DNA of 64,000 nucleotides, taken from NCBI GenBank assembly GCA_001051155.2, contig JYIP02000006.1, positions 806,001-870,000 of the forward strand, read 5' to 3'. Position numbers and translations under genes: made by a program. The notes under the pieces are model-generated. The model was not told the DNA's origin, searched no databases, and was given only the letters and a program-made list of their open reading frames with translations. The DNA is from Chrysoporthe austroafricana. Lineage: Eukaryota; Ascomycota; Sordariomycetes; Diaporthales; Cryphonectriaceae. This document shows, piece after piece, positions 11,371 to 22,391 of the stretch; position 1 is the first letter of the stretch; the number at the start of each line of letters is the position of its first letter.

Positions 11371-12436
11371 TCAACTCGACCTTCCCGGCCTGCTCCCCCT
11401 CCCCAACTCATCCTCGCGCTCCCCACCGTCATCAGCAGCAGCAGCTGGTGTTTGTCTTTGTTGCTGCACTGCTGGGGAGACGAACCACCCGAAATACCCC
11501 TCCTCCTCGCCCGGCTCACCAGGTCTCGCGCGGGCCGCCATGGCTTGCCGCGGCTGCGATGGACGGCTGGGGAAGAGCAGCAACCTCTCGCGCCTGTCCC
11601 CACTACCCTTCTTGCGGTGGCGCAGCACCTCCGCGAGGCGGTAGGCCGCGCACGGCTCCGGCTCGATGTCCGTCTCCCGGATCGCCTGGAGGGCCTGCTG
11701 GAGCTGGGCGATGGTGTGGACCCTCGACGCGCGTGCGTACGTGCGCATGAGCTCCGGGTCGGCGGCGGGACCCGGGGAGGAGGAGACGGGCCGGAAGTGC
11801 GCCGTCACCCGCGCCGGAACTCCGAGTCTCTCGTCCCACCACCCCGGGGTCTCAACCTCGTCGTCGGTGGCGGAGCACAGGGACGGGGAGAGGTCCAGGA
11901 TGAGCCTGGGGACGTCGTCACTATCGGATGGGGCGCTGGGGTCGGAGCTGCCGAAGGCTGAGGAGGTGTCTCTGTGCCCGAGCGTGGCACAGGACGCCGG
12001 CCTGTCGAAAGGGCGGGATGGCTCGCGCGGGTCGGTCGGGTCCGCGTAGCTTCTGAGGAGGTTGTGGATGGGTTCATCAGCGGCCCTGCAGCGCTCGAAG
12101 CGCTGACTCCTCGTCTCAGGTCTGGGCATCTGTCGTGCGGGTGTTAGCAACGTTGGATCAGGATGGACACCCGAATATATAAGAGGCACCAGGAGGAAGA
12201 CGAGCCAATCATCCCTTGACATTAAAATAGCCTAAGATCCTGGCCTTGATTCCACGAAAGGACCACATCTTGGGTCTCAGACGCGGGGCCACCGTCAGCG
12301 GCGGGGACATCGATGGGCCGCCAACGATGTTGGAGCTGTTTCTCGACCGGAGTCGCAGCTCTTGTTGGGATTCGGATCTGGGGACCGCCCCCCAGATCGT
12401 CTCCCCCGATGGTCCACGATTCATCCCGGCCTGCAT
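11371..12436 (-). CDS. Hypothetical protein, possible intron with a weak donor
   Basis: I do not recognise this gene. The main exon (12129-11371) encodes about 252 residues, including RSQRFERCRAADEPIHNLL, VTAHFRPVSSSPGP and a polar C-terminus with EEGYFGWFVSPAV. It is preceded exactly at its first codon by a good branch and acceptor (GCTAAC then CACGACAG). An upstream frame from ATG 12436 (MQAGMNRGPSGETIWG) joins it in phase if an intron spans 12220-12130, but its donor would be GTCAAG, which is weak. The model gives 324 residues. Alternatively there is no intron and a one-base shift at the CCC run 12213-12215 separates the two frames; that reading would insert a hydrophobic stretch DDWLVFLLVPLIYSG. 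The protein is basic and disordered in both models. Confidence 0.55.
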
Positions 12437-13000
12437 GTTGGTTGATGCTCCGGTATATAGTGAGACTCCGTGGTATGTCTCAGAACCCGCATTGTAAAAG
12501 AAGTGAGATCTTGCCTTGGTGGGTGCAGAGAACGCGGAAGTTTGGTGATAGATGTTTGGGATACAGAGCAAGTGTTGGTGGAAAAGCTCACGGGTCTCTT
12601 CGCGGGCCTCGTGTCTTATTTATCTTCTTTCCTTCTTCTTTGCTTTCTATGATTGCTATATGCGCATCAACAACGGGACGTGGTGATGGGGTCATACACG
12701 GCCTAGGTATCGACCAACGATCCTAGCGTCGTCCAAGTATGACGCCTTCAGGTTAGAGCGCAGGGTCTCGTCTGCCCTAGCTTGTCCTAAGCTATAGCCA
12801 CGACCTCCAGACGCGCAGCACGGAGTGCCGAGCAGAGGTAGTTCGAGAGCCGAAGGACGATCCTCTCCCACCGTGGCCCTGGTGCTGGCTGTCCCTCCTG
12901 ATACGGAGCTCGACGTGCCCCTAGCACTGGAGTCCTGTCAAACCCAGAGTTTCGACGCCGCTTACCGTATGCTCCGGAGAGCAGAGGACTCAGGCAGCCA
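12437..13000. other. Intergenic between two minus-strand genes
   Basis: Holds the upstream region of the unknown gene at 11371-12436 and the 3' flank of the pICln gene. A T-rich stretch lies at about 12605-12660. No additional coding sequence is supported. Confidence 0.55.
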
Positions 13001-14005
13001 CTACTCCACGCGGGGCCGCTTGTTCTCGCCCTCACCCTCTTCTTCATTCTCATGACCATTGATCTCCTCGCGTGGGCGGACCCTCCCTGCACCCTCGCCT
13101 AGCCCCTCGCCCCGAGTCTCCTCGTCATCAGCTCCGCCGATCCAGTTGCCGTCCTCATCAAAGTACTCGCCCACATTCTCGGCGGTGATCCAGCCCGAAC
13201 TGCCAGGCATGGGCGGGGGGAGGTCTCCGGTCGCACTGCCCCTGAACACGCCGGGCAAGCCCTCGACGGCCTCGGCAGACCCGTCGACAGCTGACTCGAA
13301 GACGATGCGATCCGAGTAGTCCTCTTCGTCATCCTCATCGCCCTCGTCGGCGGGGTCGGGATGCAGGTTCTGGCAGGCTGTGATGGCATCGAACAGCTTC
13401 TCCTGCTCGGACAGGGCGGCGGCGCCGCCCCCAGCGGGCGAAGAGAGGTCTGTGGATGACGCAGGAGGGACCAGGGTGAGCTGCACGGTATCGAATGTCT
13501 CATCATCGGCGCCGCCGTCGGAGAGGTCGAGCTGCAGCAAGACGCAGGGGGCCTTGCTGGCGTCATCATCTGTCGCCTCAGCTGACGGCTCGGCCCTGTG
13601 CTGCATAGCGTGTAGTGCTATAGACGGGTAGGGGATCTGGACGCCCGTGCCCGTCCTGGTGTTGAAGATGGTGAGGTTCCTGTGAGCCCGTCTTAGCGCC
13701 CCGCGGCCGAGCAAGCACCTGAGCATCTGGGGACATCTCCAGGGAACCTACTCGGAGCCGACAAACAGCTCGATCTCGTCCTGTGATATCACCTCTCCCG
13801 AGTCCCCCTCAGAGGCGGGTGCGTCTGCCGGGAAGATGGGCAGCCTGGACTGCTGGTCGCTGGGCAGCCAGGCCCTGGCGCCAGCGGCGTGGTAGTGCAG
13901 CACCGGCTTCCCATCGTGGAAGCTCTCGGGCGTGGTGGCCTGGTACTCGGAGAGGGGGACGAACTCGCCCACGGCGGGTGCTGTGTGTATCGTGGTCGGC
14001 AGCAT
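13001..14005 (-). CDS. pICln / methylosome subunit (Voldacs domain)
   Basis: Cytosolic chaperone that holds Sm proteins for methylation and snRNP assembly (CLNS1A in animals, Saf5/Icln in fission yeast). Two exons, 14005-13752 and 13679-13001 (donor GTAGGT, acceptor CTCACAG), give 310 residues. Seen: a PH-like N-terminal part with VLHYHAAGARAWLPSD, the strand joining across the intron as ELFVGSENLTIFN, then VQIPYPSIALHAMQ, which is the hallmark of the family. The acidic loop DEGDEDDEEDYSDRIVFE and the C-terminal GSSGWITAENVGEYFDEDG also match. A basic-acidic tail ends in KRPRVE. The product would work in the same process as the MFAP1 splicing factor encoded 3 kb away, but the genes are not co-transcribed. 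Confidence 0.88.
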
Positions 14006-14586
14006 CGCGAGGTCCTTGCGTGTTTACGCTCACGAGGCTGGCCTGTCGTCAACAAATCTCATAGGCAGAAGTCAGAGTTTGGCGGGTCGCGGTTGGCCTA
14101 CGTACCTAGCGGCTGCAAGCGTAGCGTAGCGCTTCCACCTACCTGGGAACCCCCCCCCCCCGGGCGCCGTGACTCGCCGCGGCTGGCTTTCTGTTCTGAG
14201 TAAGCAGGTACAGGCTCAGCTTGGTTCTCTGTCAGTTGAGTTGTTCTGTGCTGCTCGAGTCTGCAAGAGGAAGCCTGGTAATATTCCTTCAAGGTATACT
14301 CATACTCAGTACCTCACTACTTGGTACAAGTCTCATGGGCAGGCATTCTGGGCGCCGAACCCCTGTGGCGCTTATGTAACACACATCATCGACAGCGCAG
14401 CTCACCCCGCCTGGCCTCTGACATAAACCACCTCATCTCACCGTCGTCATCTTCATCATATCATCATTAATAGCAAGACGCTGTCTCATCACCACTGCTT
14501 GTCCCGCGGGCCCTCTCACCCGTAGATCGCCCGATACCATAAGAGCTTCCCCCGAAGGAACACGCCTGTCCGAGCTATCAAGCAAG
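14006..14586. other. Divergent promoter region (pICln / unknown small gene)
   Basis: Intergenic region shared by two divergently transcribed genes. It has a run of C at about 14150-14160 and several TACCT/GTAC words (14100-14105, 14290-14330). No coding sequence is seen. Confidence 0.55.
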
Positions 14587-15320
14587 ATGCACGACAGCCG
14601 TACGTCCCGCCGAAGCCCTCCTCCCTCCTCTCTCTTATCGACTCTTGTCCGCTCATCCGCTGACCTCCCCCAGGCACGCACCCCCTCCTGGCCCAGGTGC
14701 CCCTGACCGTCTCCCCCTTCATCAGCCTGCCCACGTCCGCCACCCTCCCCTACACCTACAAGCCCATGCCTTCCACCCTCCCTCCCTCCGCCACGGGCAT
14801 AACCTCCACCTCGGCCTCCGGGCCCGTCTCCTCCGTTCCGGACGGTGCCGCCATCCCCGAGGGCGCTGGCAGGCCCCGCTACGTCGTCAGCCAGTCCGGC
14901 CACGCCGCCCACCCGGACGACATCATCGCCTCGTGCCGCGCCCTGCGGGACTACCTCGAGAAGCTGAAGGCCGATGCCGAGCAGGAGCTGCGCGAGGTCG
15001 ACGAACGCATCAGGGCCCGGGAGCTCGCCGAGAAGAGGCGCGTCGCCCCGGGCTGGCTGGATAGCGACGCGAGGCTTCTGGAGCCCGAGCGCGCCGGGGG
15101 TAGCGGTAGCGGGAGCGGTCTGGACCTGATGACCGGTGATGTTGGCGCTGGCGAGGGCGCGGCTGCGGGCGAGACCGCGCAGCTGCAGGGGCTGAGTCTC
15201 GGCGGCGGCGGCGGCGCAGAGCACGGTGTCCTGGGGCAGGTCAGCGAGATGGCCGCGCATGAAGACGAGGGTGCGCAGTTGGACCGGGCCTTCGGGAGTC
15301 TAGCCTATAGACCTAAATGA
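14587..15320 (+). CDS. Small hypothetical protein with a central coiled coil
   Basis: Not recognised. Exon 1 is only 13 bases (14587-14599, MHDS plus one base), followed by intron 14600-14673 (donor GTACGT, branch GCTGAC, acceptor CCCAG) and exon 2 14674-15320; 219 residues. The N-terminal third is Pro/Ser/Thr-rich (LPTSATLPYTYKPMPSTLPP). Residues of about 100-145 contain DDIIASCRALRDYLEKLKADAEQELREVDERIRARE, a likely helix or coiled coil, followed by RRVAPGWLDSDARLLEPE, which looks like a conserved short motif. The C-terminus is Gly-rich. The short first exon is supported by clean splice signals and by continuity of the frame. Confidence 0.7.
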
Positions 15321-17025
15321 GAAATCTAATAGGGGGCCCTGATGCGCTCGGTGTGGTTCTTTGGCTGCGAAGCACTGTGGACTCGTTGGGCCAACATACT
15401 TGATGTCACGTATCTGCATGTTCAAGCGGCGCTCTCAAGAAGGAGCTATTGGTTTTGCGAACATAAACAAATGCAAATTCAGCCGAGCATGACGCTACGA
15501 ATTTCCGCAGCCTGATTGGACCCTAAACGCTGCCCATATCCGGCCCAAGTTCGAAAGAAACTCTGAAGCTAGGGACTCCTAGACGACGTCGATCCTCAAC
15601 ATGTACAATCATGACACAATTGCGCTGCTGGGCTGTTGACGAGATGGCAGGAAAAAGGCTGGACCAGGAGGCGAGACTACGCTTTGACCGTCGGATGAGG
15701 GCCAAGCCATGAATGGATTTGGTAGCCCATTGATCCAGCCCAAGGGACTCGACAGATATGTGCTCATCAGACATTTGAGGCGAAAATGTGAGCAAGTTTT
15801 GGAGGTATTCACTACATTATCAGCAGAGACCTTTGTCCCAACATCCAAGATTATCAATTGCCCGAATAGGCTGCAGGAACCTGAAATCGAAGTAGCCTGC
15901 AAACCTTTTCTGACCATCGAATAATGGGCTGTTCGTTCTCGACCAACTTCCGGTACTGTAACCTGTTCTTTTATGAATCATGCTAACTGTCAGCGTCAGA
16001 AGGTTGATCTCGATCCTTAACATCAGGTCTATGATTTGCAAATACTCATGTGCACTTCCAGGCCGACCGCTCCGATTACCACATAGTCACGACAGTCCAG
16101 GTCTGTCTGGACGCTGACGTGGCTGATTCACTCTGATCTGCAGATCATGGTGCTACAGTGCTGGAATTACATAGTTATCTCAAGCCTGCTTTGAAGCACT
16201 GTCAAATGAATGTGTAGGAATAGCGTCTTTGCTGGCGGAAGCATCTCGACGTGGTCGATCATGGCCAAAACCGAATGTTTTGGTTTCCCGTAATTACATC
16301 ATTTCTGTCCCATACTCCGATATTGGCTTCTTATCCAGCCTCTATCAACTGTCTTCGAACAAAAATGTGCTAAGTCCAAACACGAAGGTGAGCTGGAGTC
16401 AGTGCGCAAAAGACCGTGGTCTTGAACATCGCGATATTCGTTTGAAGCGGCTCGAGGGCCAGAAAGCACACGCCACCTCTAATTCTCTCGCTTATCAGAT
16501 GCCCCTGGAAAGTGCCGTAATTGTGCGTTCAAAAAAAAAAAAATCTCTAAGACAGAAATCTGAACGTGTCTCTTGGAATTCAACTGGACGAACACGTAGC
16601 AACTGTCCTCGTCTGCTTGTCGCCAGTTTCGATTTAGGGGTGAGGTCGAATCTGGGTGGAAATAAAGCGGGGCAAACCACCTGGCCATAGCGTTTGTGCA
16701 GCCGCTAAGGCGACCACGGCGACCTAGCGGCTCAACCTTGCCTCTCGTAGTCGGTCTGCGACCTTCAGGTACCGCCCACGTACCATACGCGTTGGTCCAG
16801 CACGCTGTAGGGCACTTAGGTACTTAGAGGCTACCTCGTCGCGCGTACTACACCAAAGTTGAGCAGCGCCAGCCCGAGGCAAGCACTGGCCCAAAGGTCA
16901 AATCATCACCACACCTGTCGTGTGCCTAGGACTCGGTCCTTCAACAACCGCTGTCGCCTGCAATCGGCCTGTCCCTCGCAGCCACACTAGCCGCCCCCGC
17001 CCCGAGCGGTACCCCGCCGCCCAAG
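15321..17025. other. Intergenic, 1.7 kb, AT-richer
   Basis: Base composition between about 15340 and 16700 is more AT-rich than neighbouring genes. An A-run lies near 16530-16543. An open frame of 153 codons at 16229-16690 (+) has no family features and crosses the A-run, so I do not call it. GTAC and TTAGGTACTTAG-like words cluster at about 16755-16830, close to the MFAP1 start. Confidence 0.55.
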
Positions 17026-18426
17026 ATGCCACCCAAGCGCATGACCGCGAACCCCGTCAGGCCCGGGCGCCACTTCGCCGGCAAGCCCGCGAACGCCTCC
17101 TCCGACTCCGACTCGGACGGCGGCAGCGACGCGGAGGCCGAGGCCGAGTCCGCTCGCCAGCCCGAGCCGCCCAAGAAGCGCACCATCGCGCCCCCGCCCA
17201 AGGTCTCCGGGCCGGGTCGCGTCCTCTCGACCGGCGCCGCCGCCGCGAGGCCCGCGGTCGATGACGCAGCGCGCAGGGCGGCGGCGGCCAAGAAGCTCGC
17301 CGAGGTGGAGCGGAGGGCGAGGGAGGACGGATTCGTCACGGAGAGCGAGGGGGAGGAGGAGTCGGAGGATGAAGGGAGCGGGAGCGAGGAGGACGACGAG
17401 TCCTCGGAGGAGAGCAGCTCGGAGGAAGAGACGCGCCGCCCCGTGATGGTCCGCCCCAAGTTCATATCCAAGGCCCGGCGAGAACAGCAGCAGGCCGCAG
17501 CACAGGCCACGCCCGCCGAAGACAGACAGGAAGAAGACAAGGAGGCGCAGCGTCGCGCAGAGGCAGACGCCCTCGTCGAGGAACAGATCCAGAAGGACCT
17601 TACGGCGCGTGCCGCGGGCAAGAAGCACTGGGACGACTCGGACTCGGAGGGCGACGAGGTCGACGACACGGATGACCTCGACCCCGCGGCCGAGTACGCC
17701 GCGTGGCGGCTGCGGGAGATCAAGCGGATCGTGCGGGCGCGCGAGGCCATCGAGGCCAAAGAGAAGGAGATCGCCGAGAAGGAGCGCCGCCAGAACCTGA
17801 CCGAGGAGGAGCGCCGCGCCGAGGACGAGGAGGTCATCGCCCGGCAGAAGGAGGAGAAGGACGCGCGGGGCAAGATGGGCTACCTGCAGAAGTACTACCA
17901 CAAGGGCGCCTTCTACCAGGACGAGAGCGAGAAGAAGGGGCTGGATAAGAGGGATATCATGGGTGCTAGGTTTGCCGACGATGTGAGGAACCGGGAGCTG
18001 TTGCCGCAGGCGCTGCAGATGAGGGATATGACCAAGCTGGGCAAGAAGGGCGCGACCAAGTACAAGGATCTGAAGAGCGAGGACACGGGCCAGTGGGGGC
18101 GATTCGACGACCCGAGGCGGCAGAGGAGCGAGTGGGACCGATATGGGGATGGGGACGAGAGGAGGGGCGGCGACTACGGTGGGAAGGGTGCCAATGCCAT
18201 GCCGCTTGGTGAGAGAAAGGAGGCGAGAGACCGATCGCGGGAGGACAGGGGCATCCAGAGGAGAGAGAGGTCGCAGTCTCGGTCCCCAAGAAGGCGAGAC
18301 AGATCACGATCTCGATCACCTAGGCGTCGTGACCGCGAAGACTACAGGGACAGTCGGAAGAGAAGCTACTCGCGCGAGCGGGACAGGTATGAAGACGACA
18401 AGCGCCGTAGGGTGGACTCCAGGTAG
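17026..18426 (+). CDS. MFAP1-family spliceosomal protein
   Basis: Nuclear splicing factor of the MFAP1 family, a component of the B-complex spliceosome that contacts Prp38. Single exon, 466 residues. Order of parts: a disordered N-terminus with acidic Ser runs (SDSDSDGGSDAEAEAE; EESEDEGSGSEEDDESSEE), the conserved RRPVMVRPKFISKARR, a long charged helix (AAWRLREIKRIVRAREAI onwards), then the core signature MGYLQKYYHKGAFYQD near residue 285 and MGARFADDVRNRELLPQALQMRDMTKLGKKGATKYKDL. The last 60-70 residues are an RS-type tail (RSQSRSPRRRDRSRSRSPRR), an addition I do not associate with animal MFAP1. The next gene (POLA2) converges, with 126 bp between stop codons. Confidence 0.93.
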   Translation: MPPKRMTANPVRPGRHFAGKPANASSDSDSDGGSDAEAEAESARQPEPPKKRTIAPPPKVSGPGRVLSTGAAAARPAVDDAARRAAAAKKLAEVERRAREDGFVTESEGEEESEDEGSGSEEDDESSEESSSEEETRRPVMVRPKFISKARREQQQAAAQATPAEDRQEEDKEAQRRAEADALVEEQIQKDLTARAAGKKHWDDSDSEGDEVDDTDDLDPAAEYAAWRLREIKRIVRAREAIEAKEKEIAEKERRQNLTEEERRAEDEEVIARQKEEKDARGKMGYLQKYYHKGAFYQDESEKKGLDKRDIMGARFADDVRNRELLPQALQMRDMTKLGKKGATKYKDLKSEDTGQWGRFDDPRRQRSEWDRYGDGDERRGGDYGGKGANAMPLGERKEARDRSREDRGIQRRERSQSRSPRRRDRSRSRSPRRRDREDYRDSRKRSYSRERDRYEDDKRRRVDSR

Positions 18427-18552
18427 ACAGACGGATGAAAATCTGCATGCATTGGTCATCAGAAGGCGGCAGAAAGATACCCAAATCCCGGTGCTGCCTG
18501 CCTCTTCCACATTATCTATCGTTCGTTCATAATATGCTCGTCGCGTGCTACA

Positions 18553-20699
18553 TCATATCCTGGTCATTTCCACCCTCGCCCGGTCGTAAATTTTGTGGGC
18601 CATCATGCCCTCACCACTCCCCTCGATAGCCGACATCGACGGCGGGTATAGGGTCATCCGGGCGTAAGTGCCTGCACCACGGCGTTTGGAAAGATAACCT
18701 GGGTTGATGACGAGGACGCTCTCGACGACCTGCAACTCCTTGTCAGCAACCTCGCTCTTCAAGAAACAGCGTTCTTGGATTCGCAACATACCTTTGCAAA
18801 GGGTGGCAGCGCGCTCGGCACAATCAACACATCCGGACGCCCTCCGATCATTTCGCCCAGTTTCAGATAGCTCACATCCAACATTGCTCCCTCTTGCACG
18901 CCCTCCGTCGTACCGGTCTTGGGATATCGACTTCGATCCATTGGCGGGTACACGGGGAAGTAGTGCCGCTGCTCAATCAGGTACCTCGACAGCCTGGCCA
19001 GGAGATCCGTCGTCGGTGCCGGCCGGCTGACCACCTCTTCACCCTTGAGCTCCCACAGGACGTCTTGCGAGGATATGGCAAGCACCATCTCGTTGATGGA
19101 GAGCGTCATGGGGTTTCCTACGATCTTGACTGATTTGTGCAGGCCGAGTTCCTTCCTCGGGAAGGCATCTTGTGGCCACGAGACGTGCTTGTCGATGACG
19201 TCCCGCGTCGAGGGGACAAGCAGGATGGTTACAGTCGGGTTGGAAGCCACCAGGCGGTTGAGCGCAGGCGAGATCATGTACTTGAAAACAGTGGCCATGG
19301 TGGCCGTATCTGGATCGATGGTCGCCTCTTCGGGTAGGTCGAAGTCACCGGTAGCAATTAAAGGGTGGTCGATGTCAATGAACGGCCCGGTGAGGACAAG
19401 CGCGTCTGCGTAGCTGTCGGCTGCAACGGTGCACAGCTGGTGGAGGGGCTCAAAGTCGAGGTTATCATCTGCCGTGTATGGGCCCGAGGCGTATATGACG
19501 TTCAGCGGCATAGGTTCAGTGTCCGTGTCCATAGCGTCTGGGCCTCCAAGAAGTCTCTGCCGGTGGGCAGATAGGGTTGACGGAGAGGATGCGGCATTGG
19601 GCAGCAGAGGGATGTCGAGGACCTCGGTGACCGTGAAGTCGTGACTTGAAGTGTTGCTGCCTCGTAACGCGACGATCTGGCCCGGGAAGAATTGGTACCC
19701 CTTGACCTTGTCCGTGTTGAGTGGTATGCGCAGGCCACCGCCTGTCCGCCTTGAGGTCTCGAGGACCAAGGAGGCGGCGTTGAGTTTGCCTTCGAGAGAG
19801 TCTGAGGCGATCCGGCCGACTGCCACAATCTCGGTGGTGCTCTGGGTGGCGGCACTTCCGAAGGCGTCGTCATCCAGCTTGTGATATTTCCTGACTAGGT
19901 TTAGGAAGTCATCTATCCGGTCGTCCAATATCTCTGAGGCTTCTGACAACTTCAGGCCCAGAGGCTTGTAGCCAAGCTTCTTCTGGTCTGACGCAGCGGT
20001 CAACTTGATGCGTGGCTCTCCGAACGGCGCGATCGGAGGCTCTGCAGCCGGTAGCTGGCTGTTCAGGACTTCGATGACCTCTCCCGGGTTTTGTCGGTCG
20101 TTAAATGAAGATGGTCTGACACCGTATTAGTGTCTGTCTTCCAGGCTGGGGCAGGCTTCACATACGGCAGTGCTCCTATCGAGTCCAGCTGCTCTTTGAG
20201 ATTGGGAGACCTGTGGTCTGGTGAGCTAGCAGCGTGTTCCGACCTGACACGCGAGACGGGGGTCTCCTTTTTCTTGATGGCGCTTTTCCTCGCCGCTGGA
20301 GTTCCCGGGATCAAGCCGTCGATCCTATAAGGCGTCAGGACACAAGAAAGCCGTAAGTGCCCGCAGAAAGACTTACATGCCAAAGACATCGCCGCCCCGG
20401 TTCGCCGTTCTCGGTGTTGCGCCCACGCGCTTCTCCGGCTTGCTGTGCGCCTGCGTTCGGGTCGTCTTTTCCAGGGCATCCTGCAGGTCCTGTTTGAAGG
20501 CGTTCATCTTATCGAACGAAGGGTGTGCCTCGTCCATGTCCAGTTTGATGCAGTATGACTCCCACTTGAAGTACAGGTCCTCGGGCGATAGGTTATGCAG
20601 CCTCATGATGGACTGCATCTCGACGACGACATCCTGCCCTAGGCCCTTGTCTCCAGCGCCGAATCGCTCGTTCAGCTCTGCCACTATAGGGTCTGCCAT
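18553..20699 (-). CDS. pol12: DNA polymerase alpha-primase subunit B (Pol12/POLA2)
   Basis: Non-catalytic B subunit that tethers primase-polymerase alpha for initiation of DNA replication. Four exons: 20699-20377, 20324-20166, 20115-18792 and 18729-18553, all GT-AG; 660 residues. Seen: an N-terminal helical domain (EDLYFKWESYCIKLDMDE), a linker with basic stretches, then PGEVIEVLN and the conserved SDQKKLGYKPLGLKLSEAS. The OB-fold region has GQIVALRGSN. The C-terminal phosphoesterase-like fold, inactive in this family, includes NVIYASGPYTADDNLDFEPL, ALVLTGPFID and LLVPSTRDV. The last exon (VVESVLVINPGYLSKRRGAGTYARM) matches the family's C-terminus. It is transcribed divergently from the Sec14-like gene. 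Confidence 0.93.
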
Positions 20700-21299
20700 C
20701 CTGATAGCTGTCTCGAGAGGGTTGTCTGTGGCAGGTGGTAGGGAGTGGCTTGTTGTCGTCAGAATGTCGTGGGCAGGATCTTGTCGTCCCTCCCACTTTT
20801 GAATGAGACGCGTCGAGACGCGTTTTTGGGGTTTAATGGGCAGTAGGGTGGGGGGGGGGTGATGTGCTTATCGATAAGCAACAGGCAATAAGCGAGCCCC
20901 AAGTTCGATGGTGCTGCAGGGCGCCGTGGGCGGGCATGTGCAGCGAACCCGCCCCCACTTCCCCTGGCCTGGTCCCTGAAAATCCTAGCTGAACAGACTG
21001 CCATAGCACTATGGCATGCGCCATAGCAGGGAGATCCACAGCATACACCACGCTATGATAGTGCCAGAGCAGGGAGATCCACAGGAACCTTGACCTCACC
21101 GACATCTCATCTCATCAACTTATCCTAGTATCATGTGGCTTCACGCTACTTGAATTGCATTACCGTGCGCTGCGGCTACATATATCAACCCAGGAGACAT
21201 TGTCGACAATCTCTGTCGTGCTCCTCCCACCACACTGCCCACGAGGACAGAGCACATACGACCGATCCCCTCTGCCCACGCCTCCCACCACGAGTCGAG
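20700..21299. other. Divergent promoter region (POLA2 / Sec14-like gene)
   Basis: Shared upstream region of two diverging genes. It contains a G-run at about 20850-20859, the GATA palindrome listed separately and two copies of CAGGGAGATCCACAG (21027-21041 and 21069-21083). In the Sec14-like frame it is open upstream to 21135, but I take that as untranslated. Confidence 0.55.
20865..20880. promoter_or_regulatory. Perfect 16-bp palindrome made of two GATAAG sites
   Basis: TGCTTATCGATAAGCA is its own reverse complement and places two GATAAG motifs head to head with no spacer. Paired GATA sites are good binding sites for fungal GATA factors. A near twin is at 22616-22631. Its function is inference. 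Confidence 0.4.
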
Positions 21300-22391
21300 A
21301 TGACAGGAACCGCAGGCCAGGATGGTGACCCTGTCCTGAAGGTGCCCCTCCAGCACCCGACGGAGGCCAGCCGGCCCAAGCCCGCCGCGGAGCTCACCGA
21401 GGAGCAGCAGCACAAGTACGACTGGCTCCTCCACCAGGTGAAGAGCTGGTCCGCGCCGGACGCGGGCGTCAACGTCCCCCGGAACGCGCCGGCGGACCTC
21501 ACCGACGACGAGAAGCTGTGGCTCACGCGGGAGTGCCTGCTGCGCTACCTCCGCGCCACCAAGTGGAACCAGGCGCAGTCCGAGAAGCGCCTGATCGACA
21601 CGCTGCTGTGGCGCCGCGAGTTCGGGGTCTACGACCGGCTGACGCCGGAGCACATCTCGCCCGAGAACGAGACGGGCAAGCAGGTCATCCTGGGCTTCGA
21701 CAGGGAGGGGCGGCCGTGCCAGTACCTCAACCCGGGCCGGCAGAACACGGCCGCCAGCCACCGGCAGGTCGAGCACCTGGTCTTCATGCTCGAGCGCACG
21801 ATCGAGCTCATGCCGCCCGGCCAGGAGACGCTCGCGCTCCTGATCAACTTCAAGTCCGGCTCGGGCCGCAGCAACACGTCGCCGCCCATCAGCCAGGCCA
21901 AGGAGGTCCTGCACATCCTGCAGACGCACTACCCCGAGAGGCTGGGCAAGGCGCTCATCATCAACATGCCCTTCCTGGTCGTCGGCTTCTTCAAGATCAT
22001 CAAGCCGCTGCTGGACCCCGTCACCAAGGAGAAGCTGAAGTTCAACGAGGACATGAAGGCGTACGTGCCTGCCGAGCAGCTGTGGGCTGAGTTCAGCGAC
22101 GGCGCGCTGGCGTTCGAGTACGACCATGCCGTGTACTGGCCCGCGCTGATCGCCATGTGCGACGAGAAGAGGGCCGCGCAGAAGGAGAGGTGGGTCCAGG
22201 GCGGGAGCGTCATTGGGGAGTCGGAGATGTACCTGCGGGGGGCGGAGGCGAAGGGGTCCCAGGGCGCCGTCGAGGATGCGGCCGACCTGGTCCAGGAGAA
22301 GCTGGCCGTCTCGGACTCGGATGCGGAGACCAAGGTAGACGAGGGCCACCCCCTGGAGAACACCGCGGCGGCGGATGCCATCACTGCGTAG
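21300..22391 (+). CDS. Sec14/CRAL-TRIO phosphatidylinositol transfer protein, Pdr16-like
   Basis: Cytosolic or peripheral-membrane lipid transfer protein. Single exon, 363 residues, normal for Pdr16/Pdr17-type Sec14 homologues. Seen: a CRAL-TRIO N-domain (ECLLRYLRATKWNQAQSEKRLIDTLLWRREFGV), then HISPENETGKQVILGFDREGRP and YLNPGRQNT, the lipid-binding core TLALLINFKSGSGR, SQAKEVLHILQTHYPERLGKA and NMPFLVVGFFKIIKPLLDP, the standard CRAL-TRIO sequence order. NETGKQV and YLNPGRQNT recall Pdr16 more than Sec14 itself. Known for the family: phosphatidylinositol transfer and effects on sterol balance and azole tolerance. The C-terminal 60 residues are polar and disordered. Met at 21300 fits the family; the frame is open upstream to 21135. 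Confidence 0.9.
   Translation: MTGTAGQDGDPVLKVPLQHPTEASRPKPAAELTEEQQHKYDWLLHQVKSWSAPDAGVNVPRNAPADLTDDEKLWLTRECLLRYLRATKWNQAQSEKRLIDTLLWRREFGVYDRLTPEHISPENETGKQVILGFDREGRPCQYLNPGRQNTAASHRQVEHLVFMLERTIELMPPGQETLALLINFKSGSGRSNTSPPISQAKEVLHILQTHYPERLGKALIINMPFLVVGFFKIIKPLLDPVTKEKLKFNEDMKAYVPAEQLWAEFSDGALAFEYDHAVYWPALIAMCDEKRAAQKERWVQGGSVIGESEMYLRGAEAKGSQGAVEDAADLVQEKLAVSDSDAETKVDEGHPLENTAAADAITA

Noticed and set aside
16229..16690. 153-codon open frame in an AT-richer spacer
   Set aside because: Includes the product of an A-run (KKKK) and has no motif or homology that I can recall.
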